Assembly (NCBI RefSeq): GCF_030812775.1
Contig: NZ_JAUSTI010000001.1
Coordinates: 186,001-250,000, forward strand
Direction of reading: 5' to 3'
Origin: Paenibacillus tundrae
GTDB taxonomy: Bacteria > Bacillota > Bacilli > Paenibacillales > Paenibacillaceae
DNA length: 64,000 nucleotides
The notes under the pieces were generated by a model, which made no database searches, had not been told where the DNA came from, and saw only the letters and a program-made list of their open reading frames with translations. The translations under genes were made by a program, and so were the position numbers. Shown in pieces: positions 25,284 to 34,232 of this stretch. The number at the start of each line of letters is the position of its first letter. Within the stretch, counting starts at the first letter, position 1.

Positions 25284-25390
25284 CAACCGGGGTGCTGTAG
25301 CCGCTACGGAAAACTTTCCGTTCTGCCCAAGCAATTTACAGCCTTAGACATAGTCTATAGTGTACTTTCTTACAGAAGGGAGTGTCACTC

Positions 25391-25519
25391 ATGAGCGGAC
25401 TTAAAGGTGCAGGTTATGGTTATTGCGGAGGTTTCGGCGGCGGAGCATGGACATCTACAGGCGCGATTCTGGTATTGTTCATTTTGCTGGTTATTATCTC
25501 TCGTACGTTCATTCTGTAA
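25391..25519 (+). CDS. YjcZ-family sporulation peptide
   Basis: A 42-residue peptide. The first half is Gly/Tyr-rich (GYGYCGGFGGGAW) and the second is one hydrophobic helix (ILVLFILLVIISRTFIL). That layout is diagnostic of the small YjcZ/YczN family found in Bacillus and Paenibacillus spores. AAGGGAG sits a few bases before the ATG. Its location in the spore is unknown here. The peptide supports a spore-forming host. Confidence 0.85.
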   Translation: MSGLKGAGYGYCGGFGGGAWTSTGAILVLFILLVIISRTFIL

Positions 25520-25594
25520 TTTCGTCAGCCATTCTAGGATTGGGCGGGGCACAGACGTGTGACCGAACCCGGCAGGTAAATGGCCCTTCCAAGG

Positions 25595-25617
25595 AACGCC
25601 GGGGATGTTCCGGCGTT
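25595..25617 (+). terminator. Hairpin after the spore peptide gene
   Basis: AACGCCGG (25595-25602) pairs with CCGGCGTT (25610-25617). The T run comes 12 bases later (25629-25635), so termination may be inefficient. Confidence 0.5.
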
Positions 25618-25747
25618 TCAGGGGAAAGGTTTTTTTGCTTTATCACCGAGAAACAAGTCGATTAGAAAACGATAAATCCTGCCTCCAATGGATTGTTTAG
25701 AAGCAGGACCAATCGTCGCAAGTGTAAAACATTTGAGTGGGCACAGC

Positions 25748-26014
25748 TTATACCACAACAGCAGTCTGGTCTGGGATACTTAAGGATTTCCAGGCGATAT
25801 ACAGCCCGATGGCAGCCGCGATCAAGGAAAGTATTGCCGCGATAACAGCAAGCTGATCCAACGTACTGCTTGTGATGGGAGTAGAGTTGCGCTGATTGGC
25901 TGAATGAGTGGATTTGTTTTTAATGTGCGCAGTAGGTCTGGAAAGCCTGGAAGCCGACTGTGATTGCGATGTGCGGTGGCGCTGGCTAGATGGAATTTTC
26001 GTTGAAGGCTTCAA
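25748..26014 (-). CDS. Small single-membrane-helix protein, unknown
   Basis: An 88-residue protein read leftward. TTG 26014 is the start, six bases after AAGGAGGT (26021-26028), an excellent ribosome site. The N-terminal 50 residues are Ser/Arg/Gln-rich and disordered; one hydrophobic helix follows (LAVIAAILSLIAAAIGLYIAW), then a short tail. An N-inside, single-pass topology is likely. No family recognised. Confidence 0.6.
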   Translation of the reverse strand: MKPSTKIPSSQRHRTSQSQSASRLSRPTAHIKNKSTHSANQRNSTPITSSTLDQLAVIAAILSLIAAAIGLYIAWKSLSIPDQTAVVV

Positions 26015-26245
26015 TAGTCAACCTCCTTATGGCGCAGTGAGAAACATCTATCGTTCATACTATGTTATGTCAAATTCACAGATTGAGTTCGCAAAAATGA
26101 GTGAATCCCCAGCCTCTGGTTGTTATCCTATACCGATCTTAGATGATGAGTAAGTACATAATTAAACGTTCTAGTTAATACAGGAATGACAAACGATATG
26201 TATAGTGAGGAGGTTGAAGGATCGTGAAGTGAGGAGGCAATGTTG

Positions 26246-26983
26246 TTGAAAAAAATAGAGATTATAGCTCATCGTGGAGCATCTGCAGTATGCCCAGAAA
26301 ATACAATGGCTGCATTTGAACGATGTTTGGAACAGGGCGCTACTGGTATCGAGACGGATGTGCAGATGACCAGCGATGGTCGACTCGTGCTTATCCATGA
26401 TGAGACATTAACGCGAACAACGGGTGCAGAAGGCTGGGTCAAAGATAAGACCTATGAGGAATTACGAGAACTTGATGCAGGTTCATGGTTTAACACGGAG
26501 TTTGCAGCAGAGTGTATCCCTGCATTAGAACAATTATTTGGACTAATTCGAGGGAAAAACATCCTACTGAATCTTGAACTGAAAAATGGGATTGTTAGTT
26601 ACAAAGGAATGGAAGAGAAGATCGTACAGGTCATTCGAGATTGGGACCTCGAACAACAGGTCATTCTCTCTAGCTTCAATCATGCTTCCTTAGTGAGATG
26701 TAAACGTCTAGCGCCCGAGATTCAAACAGCGCTTCTATACATGGAAAAGTTGTATCGTCCTTATGATTACGCGGTTAAGTTGGAGGCGTCCGCATTGCAT
26801 CCTTATAAATTCGCTGTGACTCGAGAAGAGGTTGCTGCTTCAATCGCGCAAGGGGTGGCGACTCATCCATTTACCGTGAATGATCCTGAAGAGATGAAAG
26901 CGATGATCGAGATGGGGGTTCAGGGCATCATCACGGATGTACCTGATGTATTGGCAGCATTGACTGCTGCACATACGCGTTGA
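26246..26983 (+). CDS. Glycerophosphodiester phosphodiesterase (UgpQ/GlpQ family)
   Basis: A 245-residue cytoplasmic enzyme that splits glycerophosphodiesters into glycerol 3-phosphate and an alcohol. Active-site motifs are the opening IIAHRGASAVCPENT (H9, R10), ETD at 36-38 and HD at 51-52. The TIM-barrel pattern continues to the end (GVQGIITDVPDVL). GGAGG at 26233-26237 is 8 bases before TTG 26246 but only 2 bases before ATG 26240, so TTG is preferred; the ATG would add two residues. No signal peptide. A terminator follows. Confidence 0.93.
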   Translation: MKKIEIIAHRGASAVCPENTMAAFERCLEQGATGIETDVQMTSDGRLVLIHDETLTRTTGAEGWVKDKTYEELRELDAGSWFNTEFAAECIPALEQLFGLIRGKNILLNLELKNGIVSYKGMEEKIVQVIRDWDLEQQVILSSFNHASLVRCKRLAPEIQTALLYMEKLYRPYDYAVKLEASALHPYKFAVTREEVAASIAQGVATHPFTVNDPEEMKAMIEMGVQGIITDVPDVLAALTAAHTR

Positions 26984-27073
26984 TGATCTAATATTTCATA
27001 CATGTATGTTAAGATTAGGTAGGGGATAACACACAACACATCATTCATCATGTAGACGCATGACTTACACAAG

Positions 27074-27107
27074 GCCATACTGGGTTTTTGCCAGTGTGGC
27101 TTTTTTT
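27074..27107 (+). terminator. Terminator after the phosphodiesterase gene
   Basis: GCCATACTGG (27074-27083) pairs with CCAGTGTGGC (27091-27100), one G-U pair, then seven Ts. Confidence 0.88.
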
Positions 27108-27226
27108 CGTATTATAGAAAACGGCTGTAGAACTACTGATTTTCAGGTTTTTTTGCTCTAATTGGGCTATTCAATAAAATAAGTGCAACAAACTTGTCCA
27201 TTTTGTCCATTGCGAGAAATCGTTCA

Positions 27227-27266
27227 TTGACATACAATGTTGTATGGGAATGAGAATCAATATCAT
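27227..27266 (+). promoter_or_regulatory. Fur box and promoter region of the FecCD operon
   Basis: TGAGAATCAATATCA (27252-27266) differs at two bases from the Bacillus Fur 7-1-7 box TGATAATNATTATCA. A consensus -35 TTGACA lies at 27227-27232; the matching -10 is weak and falls on the Fur box. This predicts repression when iron is plentiful. Confidence 0.75.
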
Positions 27267-27342
27267 TAAAGTTCGGCATTTACAGAGGGGTGATAGTTAT
27301 GTACATAGAATCAGTTTGCACTCATAACGCGGGTGGCAGCAT

Positions 27343-28398
27343 ATGATTCCTCAAGATTCATCAGCAAGTCAGAACACAGAATCGCCGACAGCCAAAATAC
27401 ATACTCGTCCCTGGGCAGCAACGCTAATCTTGATCGGCGGAACGATATTACTTCTTTTGAGCATGGCATTATCCGTATCCTTCGGAGCTGCAAGTATTGA
27501 GCTGAGTGTGGTATGGCAAGCCATCTTCAACTTTAACCCAGATATTAATCAACATCAGATTATTTGGGAAATTCGCTTGCCTCGGATTCTAGGTGGGGCA
27601 ATGGTGGGTGCGTGCTTCGCCGTAGCTGGCGCGATTATGCAAGGAATGACTCGAAATCCGCTTGCGGATTCGGGATTGCTCGGATTGAACGCAGGTGCAG
27701 GGTTCGCACTCGCAATCTGTTTTGCATTTTTCCCGGGTCTGTCGTATATGTACATCATTATGTACTGCTTCCTCGGTGCAGGGCTTGGGGTTCTGCTCGT
27801 CTACGGCTTCGGTGCGGCGTCCAAATCGGGACTCACACCGCTGCGACTGGTTCTGGCTGGTGCTGCCGTAACTGCAATGTTGTCTGCTTTTAGCGAAGGG
27901 ATTGCACTGTATTACCGGGTTGGACAAGATATTGCCTTCTGGACAGCTGGCGGCGTTGCAGGAACCAAGTGGTCTCAACTGGAGATTATGTTTCCTTGGG
28001 TTGTGATTGCACTCATTGGAGGTTTGATCATCTCTCGATCGATTACCCTGCTAAGTCTCGGGGAAGAAATCGCTATGGGATTAGGTCAACGTACAGGTCT
28101 CATTAAGCTCGTTGGTCTTATTGTCGTACTTATTCTGGCAGGAACAGCAGTATCCATCGTTGGCGCTGTTGGTTTTGTTGGACTTATCATTCCCCATCTT
28201 ACACGTAAGCTGGTTGGAGTCGATTATCGTTGGATTATTCCTTGTTCGGCCGTGTTGGGAAGTCTGCTTATTGTATTTGCAGATCTGGCTGCACGCATGA
28301 TTAACCCGCCATACGAGATGCCAATAGGCGCTCTGGTTGCCCTGATCGGGGTACCCTTCTTCCTGTATTTGGCGCGGAAAGAAAGGAGAGCTCTGTAA
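27343..28398 (+). CDS. FecCD-family iron-siderophore ABC permease
   Basis: A 351-residue inner-membrane permease with about ten helices. Family motifs are RLPRILGGAMVGACFAVAGA, the NPLADSGLLGLNAGAG segment after it, and the ATPase-contact region VGFVGLIIPHLTRKLVG near residue 275. It would carry ferric siderophore across the membrane. The next permease gene begins two bases after its stop. The upstream Fur box fits iron control. No binding protein or ATPase gene is next to it, so those partners must come from elsewhere. Confidence 0.93.
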   Translation: MIPQDSSASQNTESPTAKIHTRPWAATLILIGGTILLLLSMALSVSFGAASIELSVVWQAIFNFNPDINQHQIIWEIRLPRILGGAMVGACFAVAGAIMQGMTRNPLADSGLLGLNAGAGFALAICFAFFPGLSYMYIIMYCFLGAGLGVLLVYGFGAASKSGLTPLRLVLAGAAVTAMLSAFSEGIALYYRVGQDIAFWTAGGVAGTKWSQLEIMFPWVVIALIGGLIISRSITLLSLGEEIAMGLGQRTGLIKLVGLIVVLILAGTAVSIVGAVGFVGLIIPHLTRKLVGVDYRWIIPCSAVLGSLLIVFADLAARMINPPYEMPIGALVALIGVPFFLYLARKERRAL

Positions 28399-28400
28399 AG

Positions 28401-29432
28401 ATGGCATCCTCAAGTATGGTTGGAACAGAGCGTAAGAAGAGACTGAAAAGCACGATTGTGCTATTTGTACTTGGTGCGCTAATTATATCTGCATTTATCA
28501 TAAGCATGAACACGGGGTTTACCAAGCTGTCAGCAATTGAGGTATTAAAAACACTGTTTGGAGCCGGCACGCCTAAGCAAGAGCTAATCCTCTTTGAATT
28601 TCGTTTACCACGGATTGTAATTGCCATATTAGTTGGAGCGGGTCTTGCTCTATCGGGCGCGATTTTGCAGGGGGTGTCTCGCAATGCATTGGCAGACCCA
28701 GGTATCTTGGGGATTAATGCAGGAGCTGGACTTGTCGTGATGTTGTTTGTTTCATTTTTTCCCACAACCACATCTGCTCCTATATTTTTGCTGCCTATTC
28801 TAGCTTTGATCGGTTCGAGCTTTGCTGCATTCCTTATTTATGTGCTCTCTTATAAAAAGGGAGAGGGTATTATGCCTACGCGTATGCTACTTACAGGTAT
28901 TGGGGTAGCGGCAGGAATTAGTTCCGCAATGATCGTACTGACCCTTAGACTAAGCCCAGAGAAATATCAGTTCGTAGCCACTTGGATGGCGGGTAGTATC
29001 TGGGGTTCCAACTGGAAGTTCGTATGGGCACTGCTGCCGTTTATCGTCATTTTGGTTCCGTTGGTATTGTATAAGGCTCGTGTACTTAATGTACTTAATC
29101 TCGGGGATCAGACAGCAACCGGTCTTGGTGCTCCGGTAGATCGGGAGCGATTGATTTTGCTGGCTGCTGCGGTAGGGCTTGCTGGGTCATGTGTGTCCGT
29201 TAGTGGTGGTATTGGGTTTGTCGGACTCATTGGCCCACATCTGGCTCGTCGTCTGGTTGGACCGAAACATCAATTTTTGCTACCTGCATCTGCTTTAATC
29301 GGTTCGTTGCTAGTTCTGGTGGCAGACACAGTAGGACGCGTCATTCTACAGCCTTCTGAGATGGCAGCCGGCATTCTAGTTTCAATTATTGGTGCACCAT
29401 ACTTCCTGTATCTCTTGAGCAGGACGAAATAG
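28401..29432 (+). CDS. FecCD-family iron-siderophore ABC permease, second subunit
   Basis: A 343-residue permease that pairs with the preceding one. It shows the same hallmarks: RLPRIVIAILVGAGLALSGA, NALADPGILGINAGAGLVV and GGIGFVGLIGPHLARRLVG. The arrangement of two permeases without their ATPase recalls the yfiZ-yfhA pair of B. subtilis, which use the shared ATPase YusV; that parallel is from family knowledge. The ATG is preceded by AAAGGAGAG at about 11 bases. The ABC exporter gene follows after 45 bases. Confidence 0.92.
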   Translation: MASSSMVGTERKKRLKSTIVLFVLGALIISAFIISMNTGFTKLSAIEVLKTLFGAGTPKQELILFEFRLPRIVIAILVGAGLALSGAILQGVSRNALADPGILGINAGAGLVVMLFVSFFPTTTSAPIFLLPILALIGSSFAAFLIYVLSYKKGEGIMPTRMLLTGIGVAAGISSAMIVLTLRLSPEKYQFVATWMAGSIWGSNWKFVWALLPFIVILVPLVLYKARVLNVLNLGDQTATGLGAPVDRERLILLAAAVGLAGSCVSVSGGIGFVGLIGPHLARRLVGPKHQFLLPASALIGSLLVLVADTVGRVILQPSEMAAGILVSIIGAPYFLYLLSRTK

Positions 29433-29477
29433 AAAGTGATCATAACGGAGTGGTTGCAATAAGGGGGAAATCTGTAT

Positions 29478-31202
29478 ATGCTTCGCCGTTTTATGGCCTA
29501 CTATAGACCTTACAAAAAACTATTTATTCTCGACTTTACCTGCGCGATTTTCGTAGCAGCTTTAGAGCTTGCATTCCCGCTAGCTGTAAATAAAGTCGTG
29601 GATGAACTGCTACCAGGAGGGCGCTGGGACTGGATTTTATGGGCATGTCTTGGACTGCTTGGTGTGTATCTTCTGAGTTCCTTCATGAACTATGTGGTAA
29701 CCTATTGGGGACACAAACTGGGGATTAACATTGAGACGGATATGCGCAAAAAATTGTTCGATCATGTGCAGAAGTTATCATTCCGTTTCTTCGATAATAC
29801 AAAAACCGGTCATCTGGTCTCCCGTATGACGAATGACCTGATGGATATTGGGGAGATTGCTCATCATGGACCAGAGGATGTATTTATCGCCGTGATGACA
29901 TTGGTGGGTGCATTCAGTATCATGATGAGCATTAATGGTAATCTCGCTATATTAACGTTTATCATTGTGCCATTAATTATTTATATATCCTTATACTTCG
30001 GCAGTAAGATGTCCAAAGCGTTTAGCCGAATGTTCGGAGATATCGCCGATTTCAATGCTCGCGTTGAAAACAATGTAACAGGAATTCGTGTTGTTCAAGC
30101 TTTTGCTAATGAAGAGCATGAGAAAGCACAATTTGCAGTTAACAACAGTCGTTTCCGTCAAACCAAGTTGATTGCTTACAAGATCATGGCGTGGAATTCA
30201 TCCATCAGCTATATGTTAATGAAGCTTGTTTCTCTCTTTGTACTTGTATGTGGAACGTGGTTTGTCATTCAGGGAAGCATGAGTTACGGTCAATTTATTG
30301 CATTTATTATGTTATCTAACGTATTCCTAACGCCAATCCAGAAGATTAATTCTGTCATTGAGACTTATCCAAAAGGAATGGCAGGCTTCAAACGGTATAC
30401 AGATCTGCTTGATATGGAGCCTGATGTAGAAGATCGTCCTGGTGCAGTGAACGTGTCGCAGCTACGCGGGGATATCCGTTATGAGCAGGTGACTTTTGGA
30501 TATTCGGATGAGCCGGATCAGAAGCCTGTGCTGAAAAACGTTAATTTAAGTATTCGCGCAGGTGAAACGGTTGCACTTGTGGGGCCTTCAGGGGCGGGCA
30601 AAACAACACTGTGCAGTCTGCTTCCTCGATTCTATGATGTGTTGGAAGGACGCATCTTGATCGATGGACAGGAGATCCGGAATATGACGCTGGATTCATT
30701 GCGTAGCCAGATCGGTATCGTTCAACAGGATGTATTTCTGTTTGATGGCACGATTCGTGAGAATATCGCGTATGGAAAATTGGATGCGAGTGAAGAAGAA
30801 ATCTGGATGGCAGCTCGTCGCGCCCAGATGGAGAGCTTGATTTTGTCCATGCCAGAAGGTCTGGATACGTTAATTGGGGAGCGCGGAGTGAAGTTGTCTG
30901 GAGGACAGAAGCAGCGTTTGTCTATTGCACGAATGTTTCTGAAAAACCCGCCAATCCTGATTCTTGACGAAGCGACATCTGCACTCGATACCGAAACAGA
31001 AGCAGCGATTCAGCAATCACTTGCTGAATTATCTGAGGGTCGGACAACACTTGTTATTGCTCACCGATTGGCTACGATTAAGAATGCTGATCGCATCATC
31101 GTCGTGGCTGAGCAGGGTATTACTGAAGAGGGACGTCATGATGAATTGCTTGCCGCAGGAGGCGTGTATAGTCGTCTGCATTACGCTCAGTTTGGGGCAT
31201 AA
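29478..31202 (+). CDS. ABC exporter, fused membrane and ATPase domains (MsbA-like)
   Basis: A 574-residue half-transporter. Residues 1-310 form the six-helix export domain with the typical FRFFDNTKTGHLVSRMTNDL coupling segment. The ATPase domain has Walker A GPSGAGKT at 369-376, signature LSGGQ at 473-477, Walker B ILILDEATSALD and the switch His in IAHRLATI. It would work as a homodimer. It lies on the same strand right after the Fur-box permeases, so it may be iron-regulated and export a siderophore or related compound; that is inferred from position only. Confidence 0.9.
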   Translation: MLRRFMAYYRPYKKLFILDFTCAIFVAALELAFPLAVNKVVDELLPGGRWDWILWACLGLLGVYLLSSFMNYVVTYWGHKLGINIETDMRKKLFDHVQKLSFRFFDNTKTGHLVSRMTNDLMDIGEIAHHGPEDVFIAVMTLVGAFSIMMSINGNLAILTFIIVPLIIYISLYFGSKMSKAFSRMFGDIADFNARVENNVTGIRVVQAFANEEHEKAQFAVNNSRFRQTKLIAYKIMAWNSSISYMLMKLVSLFVLVCGTWFVIQGSMSYGQFIAFIMLSNVFLTPIQKINSVIETYPKGMAGFKRYTDLLDMEPDVEDRPGAVNVSQLRGDIRYEQVTFGYSDEPDQKPVLKNVNLSIRAGETVALVGPSGAGKTTLCSLLPRFYDVLEGRILIDGQEIRNMTLDSLRSQIGIVQQDVFLFDGTIRENIAYGKLDASEEEIWMAARRAQMESLILSMPEGLDTLIGERGVKLSGGQKQRLSIARMFLKNPPILILDEATSALDTETEAAIQQSLAELSEGRTTLVIAHRLATIKNADRIIVVAEQGITEEGRHDELLAAGGVYSRLHYAQFGA

Positions 31203-31249
31203 CTTGTGACGTAGCTTTAAGAATTGTTCAGAGGCAATTCTATATCTGT

Positions 31250-31292
31250 GCCATCGCCTTGACTTGGAAGGAGTCGGGTGATGGCTTTTTTG
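31250..31292 (+). terminator. Terminator after the ABC exporter
   Basis: GCCATCGCC (31250-31258) pairs with the GGGTGATGGC arm ending at 31285, then a T run to 31291. Confidence 0.82.
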
Positions 31293-31589
31293 TTATGAAT
31301 GTAAAAAGACTAGCGTATTGTAGATGATACGATACCAGCAGTAATGCTAATTTAATGAATTGCTCTGAATCGCTTTAAATGAAATGAACGTATACAAAGG
31401 AGTGGGAAGTGGAGGGGAAGAGGGCACATGGATAGGATGAAGAGGGTTTGTGGTATCTCCATGCCGAATGGGTAATTTTAAGTATCGGCCTTATGTAATA
31501 TGTGATTACCATCGTTTATGAATATATCCAAAATATAAAGAGATGGATTGCGATTTTACGTCCTGATCTTGAAGAAGGAGGTAATGTAA
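31293..31589 (+). other. Intergenic region, no gene seen
   Basis: About 300 bases without a supported gene. A purine-rich stretch near 31398-31440 resembles repeated ribosome sites, but every start near it meets a stop within about 15 codons. A rightward frame at 31502-31774 has no ribosome site and overlaps the membrane protein gene. Confidence 0.4.
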
Positions 31590-31904
31590 ATGCTGAAAAT
31601 TGTGATGACCTGCATTGGATTTATTTTAATTCTATTGCTTCTAATCCAAGGCATTCGCAAGCTCTCCGGTGGTGGAACCAGCTGGGAGTCAAAACGCTGG
31701 GGTGCTGGACTGATTGGACTGTTTATCGTGGGAGCGGTACCACTTGGATTTGCACTGTATACGGAGATGTTTGATCAACGTCTGGATGCTAATATCGGAT
31801 TGGGACTTGCCATGTTATTTGTGTGGGCATACTGTGTTATTTTGTTGTGTGTGACCTTGGTGATCTGGGGAAGATACATGTATAAAAAGGCAAACAGTAA
31901 GTAA
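31590..31904 (+). CDS. Three-helix membrane protein, unknown
   Basis: A 104-residue protein with three hydrophobic segments (IVMTCIGFILILLLLIQGI; WGAGLIGLFIVGAVPLGFAL; MLFVWAYCVILLCVTLVIW) and a basic C-terminus. GAAGGAGG lies eight to nine bases before the ATG. No family recognised. Confidence 0.65.
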   Translation: MLKIVMTCIGFILILLLLIQGIRKLSGGGTSWESKRWGAGLIGLFIVGAVPLGFALYTEMFDQRLDANIGLGLAMLFVWAYCVILLCVTLVIWGRYMYKKANSK

Positions 31905-31939
31905 TCCGATAGAATCAATCTCTTAATATTTACAAATGG

Positions 31940-31980
31940 AAAAAGCCCTCAATTCCATGCAAAGAGCAGGAACTGAGGGC
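31940..31980 (-). terminator. Leftward terminator of the Mn catalase gene
   Basis: GCCCTCA (31945-31951) pairs with TGAGGGC (31974-31980), with further inner pairing. On the minus strand a TTTTT run follows (31940-31944). Confidence 0.8.
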
Positions 31981-32036
31981 GTTACCTTATCTATATTCGT
32001 TATTGGTGATCAAACTTTATCACACAAGAAGTCAGT

Positions 32037-32939
32037 TTAATCTGTAATATTGCCAGCCATTTTAAGGCGACGTGCAATTTCTTTGAAGTCCTCTTGTGAA
32101 ATGCCTGGAGCAAACTCTTCCTCGACCGGAGGAGCTTCAGGTATAGGAACACCTTCTGGTGCACCTTGAATGACCTCTAAAGGCAGCCCATCTTCAGGAT
32201 GAGTTCCTTTCCAGATCTGATTGATCGCATTGAAATCGTTATCACTCCACGTATATAGCTTGGTGTGTACGCCTTTGTCTTCATATTTGCGAGTTTCATT
32301 AAAGGCTTTATTGTTCAAGGAAGGAATCGGAACCAGCTTTGTTACGTTGACGCCGGTTGCAATCTCCAATGCTTTGGCATAAGCCACAACATGAACGCCG
32401 CCGCGAACGAGCAGGAAACCAACAACTTCTCGTGCTGCAGGATGATCTGTCATTTCATACACTTTCATTTTATGGGTACGTGCGCCACATTCAAGGAAGA
32501 AATTGTGTAGCAAATCCTCGACGAGATTACCGCTATTGAAGACGTTAGCACCTGTCCATGGATTCCCCATTGAATCAAAAGGCATAGCTCCTTGTGCGCC
32601 TGCCAAGTAGTGATACGAGAGGCGAGCATCCTTCACGGAACCTAGCGGGGTGTCGTCAGGCTCTTTGTACTCCGTTGAGCCTCTAAGACATTTGTTAATG
32701 CCGTGTGACACAAGCTCAACATGGCCTAATTCTTCCGCAGTAATACTCATCACAAGGTCATAGAACGGCTTTAACTTCTCTTTGGAGCGGAAATTAAAGG
32801 ACTGATAGAGGTAGTTGTTCAATGTTGACATTTCTCCGAATTTGCCACCCAACAATTCTTGTATTGCTGCAGCTGCATTCGGATCCGGCTTCTCGACATC
32901 AGGAATTTCAATTGCAATTTCATCCATGCGTTTGAACAT
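32037..32939 (-). CDS. Manganese catalase
   Basis: A 300-residue ferritin-like catalase that breaks hydrogen peroxide at a dimanganese centre. Metal ligands fit the four-helix bundle: E36 (FGEMSTLNNYLYQ), E70 and H73 (AEELGHVE), then a Glu in HNFFLECGARTH and a His in RGGVHVVAYAKAL. The loop AGAQGAMPFDSMGNPWTG is typical of the family. The C-terminal 25 residues (FAPGISQEDFKEIARRLK) resemble spore-coat catalases such as YjqC. GGAGG is ten bases before the ATG. Monocistronic, with its own leftward terminator. Confidence 0.95.
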   Translation of the reverse strand: MFKRMDEIAIEIPDVEKPDPNAAAAIQELLGGKFGEMSTLNNYLYQSFNFRSKEKLKPFYDLVMSITAEELGHVELVSHGINKCLRGSTEYKEPDDTPLGSVKDARLSYHYLAGAQGAMPFDSMGNPWTGANVFNSGNLVEDLLHNFFLECGARTHKMKVYEMTDHPAAREVVGFLLVRGGVHVVAYAKALEIATGVNVTKLVPIPSLNNKAFNETRKYEDKGVHTKLYTWSDNDFNAINQIWKGTHPEDGLPLEVIQGAPEGVPIPEAPPVEEEFAPGISQEDFKEIARRLKMAGNITD

Positions 32940-33177
32940 TCAAATGTAACCTCCTCTAGAATAAGTGCTAGATCAGTGAAGTCGTTCTGTCACTTGCCTA
33001 TTACACTGGATTGGAGATGCTCAAACAGTTTTATACATAAATGGTTCTTTTGTGGGGTGTATCCATCAGCCAGCAGTTCTAGTTTTTTATTTTCAATGAA
33101 GTGAGATTTAAGTACAATCAGAATTAGTGTCATTGGTTATATTGGTTATCAATTTAGTGTGTGAAGGAGAAGCTGGT

Positions 33178-33495
33178 GTGCGTAAACTTTGGATAGTTGT
33201 AGGGTGGATCATTCTTTTATTCGCAAATGTAGGATTAGGAAACGCTGACGCAAGTTTTACCAGTGAGGTTAAGCTCGATCAGCAAACGAGGGATGCCATA
33301 GCTGAAAAGTATGGTCTTGAACAGCCGGAGGAAGAGTTGCCACAAGCAAATTTGTGGTCAGGTGATTGGGGGATGAGCTTCGATCCTTCAACAACTAGGT
33401 ATGAGATTATCGTAAGTATGATTATGTGGGTGAGGCATCCAATCATCCTAACTGTAAGCTCTTGGTGTAATTGGAGCCCTGGCGGGGCAGGCTAA
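33178..33495 (+). CDS. Putative small secreted protein, possibly degraded at its end
   Basis: A 105-residue product. AAGGAG is 8 bases before GTG 33178. The first 25 residues look like a signal peptide (RKLWIVVGWIILLFANVGLG). Residues 27-60 are acidic and soluble (VKLDQQTRDAIAEKYGLEQP). The last 30 residues (MIMWVRHPIILTVSSWCNW) are of odd composition, so a frameshift near 33400 is possible: another frame there reads YDYVGEASNHPNCKLLV. It is 28 bases before a secreted DUF3889 gene. Confidence 0.45.
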   Translation: MRKLWIVVGWIILLFANVGLGNADASFTSEVKLDQQTRDAIAEKYGLEQPEEELPQANLWSGDWGMSFDPSTTRYEIIVSMIMWVRHPIILTVSSWCNWSPGGAG

Positions 33496-33523
33496 CGGGA
33501 AACAATCCCAAGGAGTGAGTAAA

Positions 33524-33847
33524 ATGAAAATGCTCATCGTAACGATCATGTCCGTGATTCTCAGTTTTACGGGAGTTTTTGCAACAGGTAATGGAGCGAC
33601 GATGCCAGATTATGCGAAGTGGGGAATCATTGCGGTTAAGGAAACCCAGACCAAGTATAATGTCGATATTGTCGATTATAAACATATTGGTCGTACCTCT
33701 CTTACAGCTAATCAGTCTAGGGAGCAATTCAAGTTATGGGTACGAGCCAAAGACGGTAAAGAATTTGCAGTGTATGTCAATGTTGATTTTAATCCTTCAA
33801 CTCAGCAACTAAAAAACGTACAATTTACAGAGTCAGATCGACACTGA
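33524..33847 (+). CDS. Secreted DUF3889 (YqzG/YhdC-like) protein
   Basis: A 107-residue protein with an N-terminal signal peptide (MKMLIVTIMSVILSFTGVFA). The mature part matches the DUF3889 pattern: DYAKWGIIAVKETQTKYN, VDIVDYKHIGRT, then EQFKLWVRAKDGKEFAVYVN. These proteins are small, secreted and of unknown function in Bacillales. AAGGAG is 8 bases before ATG 33524; a GTG at 33515 overlaps the ribosome site and is rejected. It ends in a terminator. Confidence 0.82.
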   Translation: MKMLIVTIMSVILSFTGVFATGNGATMPDYAKWGIIAVKETQTKYNVDIVDYKHIGRTSLTANQSREQFKLWVRAKDGKEFAVYVNVDFNPSTQQLKNVQFTESDRH

Positions 33848-33882
33848 GTGCAAAGCTTGTTATAGCGGATAGCGCTCCATAG

Positions 33883-33926
33883 AAACCAGGCAGCCTCTGA
33901 GCAGAGGAATGTCTGGTTTTATTTTT
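33883..33926 (+). terminator. Terminator after the DUF3889 gene
   Basis: AAACCAG (33883-33889) pairs with CTGGTTT (33913-33919), with an inner stem CCTCT/AGAGG, followed by TATTTTT. Confidence 0.75.
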
Positions 33927-33947
33927 ACCAAATCCTTTTTTTAGTTG

Positions 33948-33997
33948 TTGAATAAAGAACTTATGTTCGCATATAATAAATAACAAACATACGTTCT
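33948..33997 (+). promoter_or_regulatory. SOS-type promoter with two LexA boxes
   Basis: -35 TTGAAT (33948-33953), 18 bases, -10 TATAAT (33972-33977). Box 1 GAACTTATGTTC (33957-33968) lies between -35 and -10 and is a full GAAC-N4-GTTC. Box 2 AAACATACGTTC (33985-33996) covers the start region and has one mismatch. LexA bound here would block the promoter. Confidence 0.85.
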
Positions 33998-34016
33998 TAT
34001 ATAGGAGGGGTCGTTA

Positions 34017-34232
34017 ATGTTAGGTAAATACATCGGGCAGATGGTTGAGCTTGTATACATGGATCGTGCAGGGCACATTACACAGCGGCAGATTCGAATT
34101 AACAGTGTACGAGGTGGATTGATTAAAGCATCCGCAGGAAAAGATGGGGCACCCCGAACATTTCTTGAACAGGGAATCCTAGCTTGGCGGCCAATACTTC
34201 AGAAGGAAGGGAAGCTGGACTATGCTAAATGA
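34017..34232 (+). CDS. Mini WYL-like protein under LexA-type control
   Basis: A 71-residue all-beta protein. GQMVELVYMDRAGHITQRQI, then INSVRGGLIKASAG, then PRTFLEQGILAWRP follows the order of a WYL domain core (Y-x-x-x-G ... R-x-I ... RtF...I), shortened to a single sheet. WYL domains sense ligands such as ssDNA in regulators of DNA damage and phage defence. GGAGGGG is seven to eight bases before ATG. It overlaps the next gene by 11 bases, and the two LexA boxes lie just upstream. The WYL assignment is my pattern reading; a YolD-like barrel is an alternative. Confidence 0.6.
   Translation: MLGKYIGQMVELVYMDRAGHITQRQIRINSVRGGLIKASAGKDGAPRTFLEQGILAWRPILQKEGKLDYAK

Noticed and set aside
31502..31774. 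Rightward frame overlapping the 31590 membrane protein
   Set aside because: No ribosome site, and the 31590 frame has a strong one and proper membrane helices.
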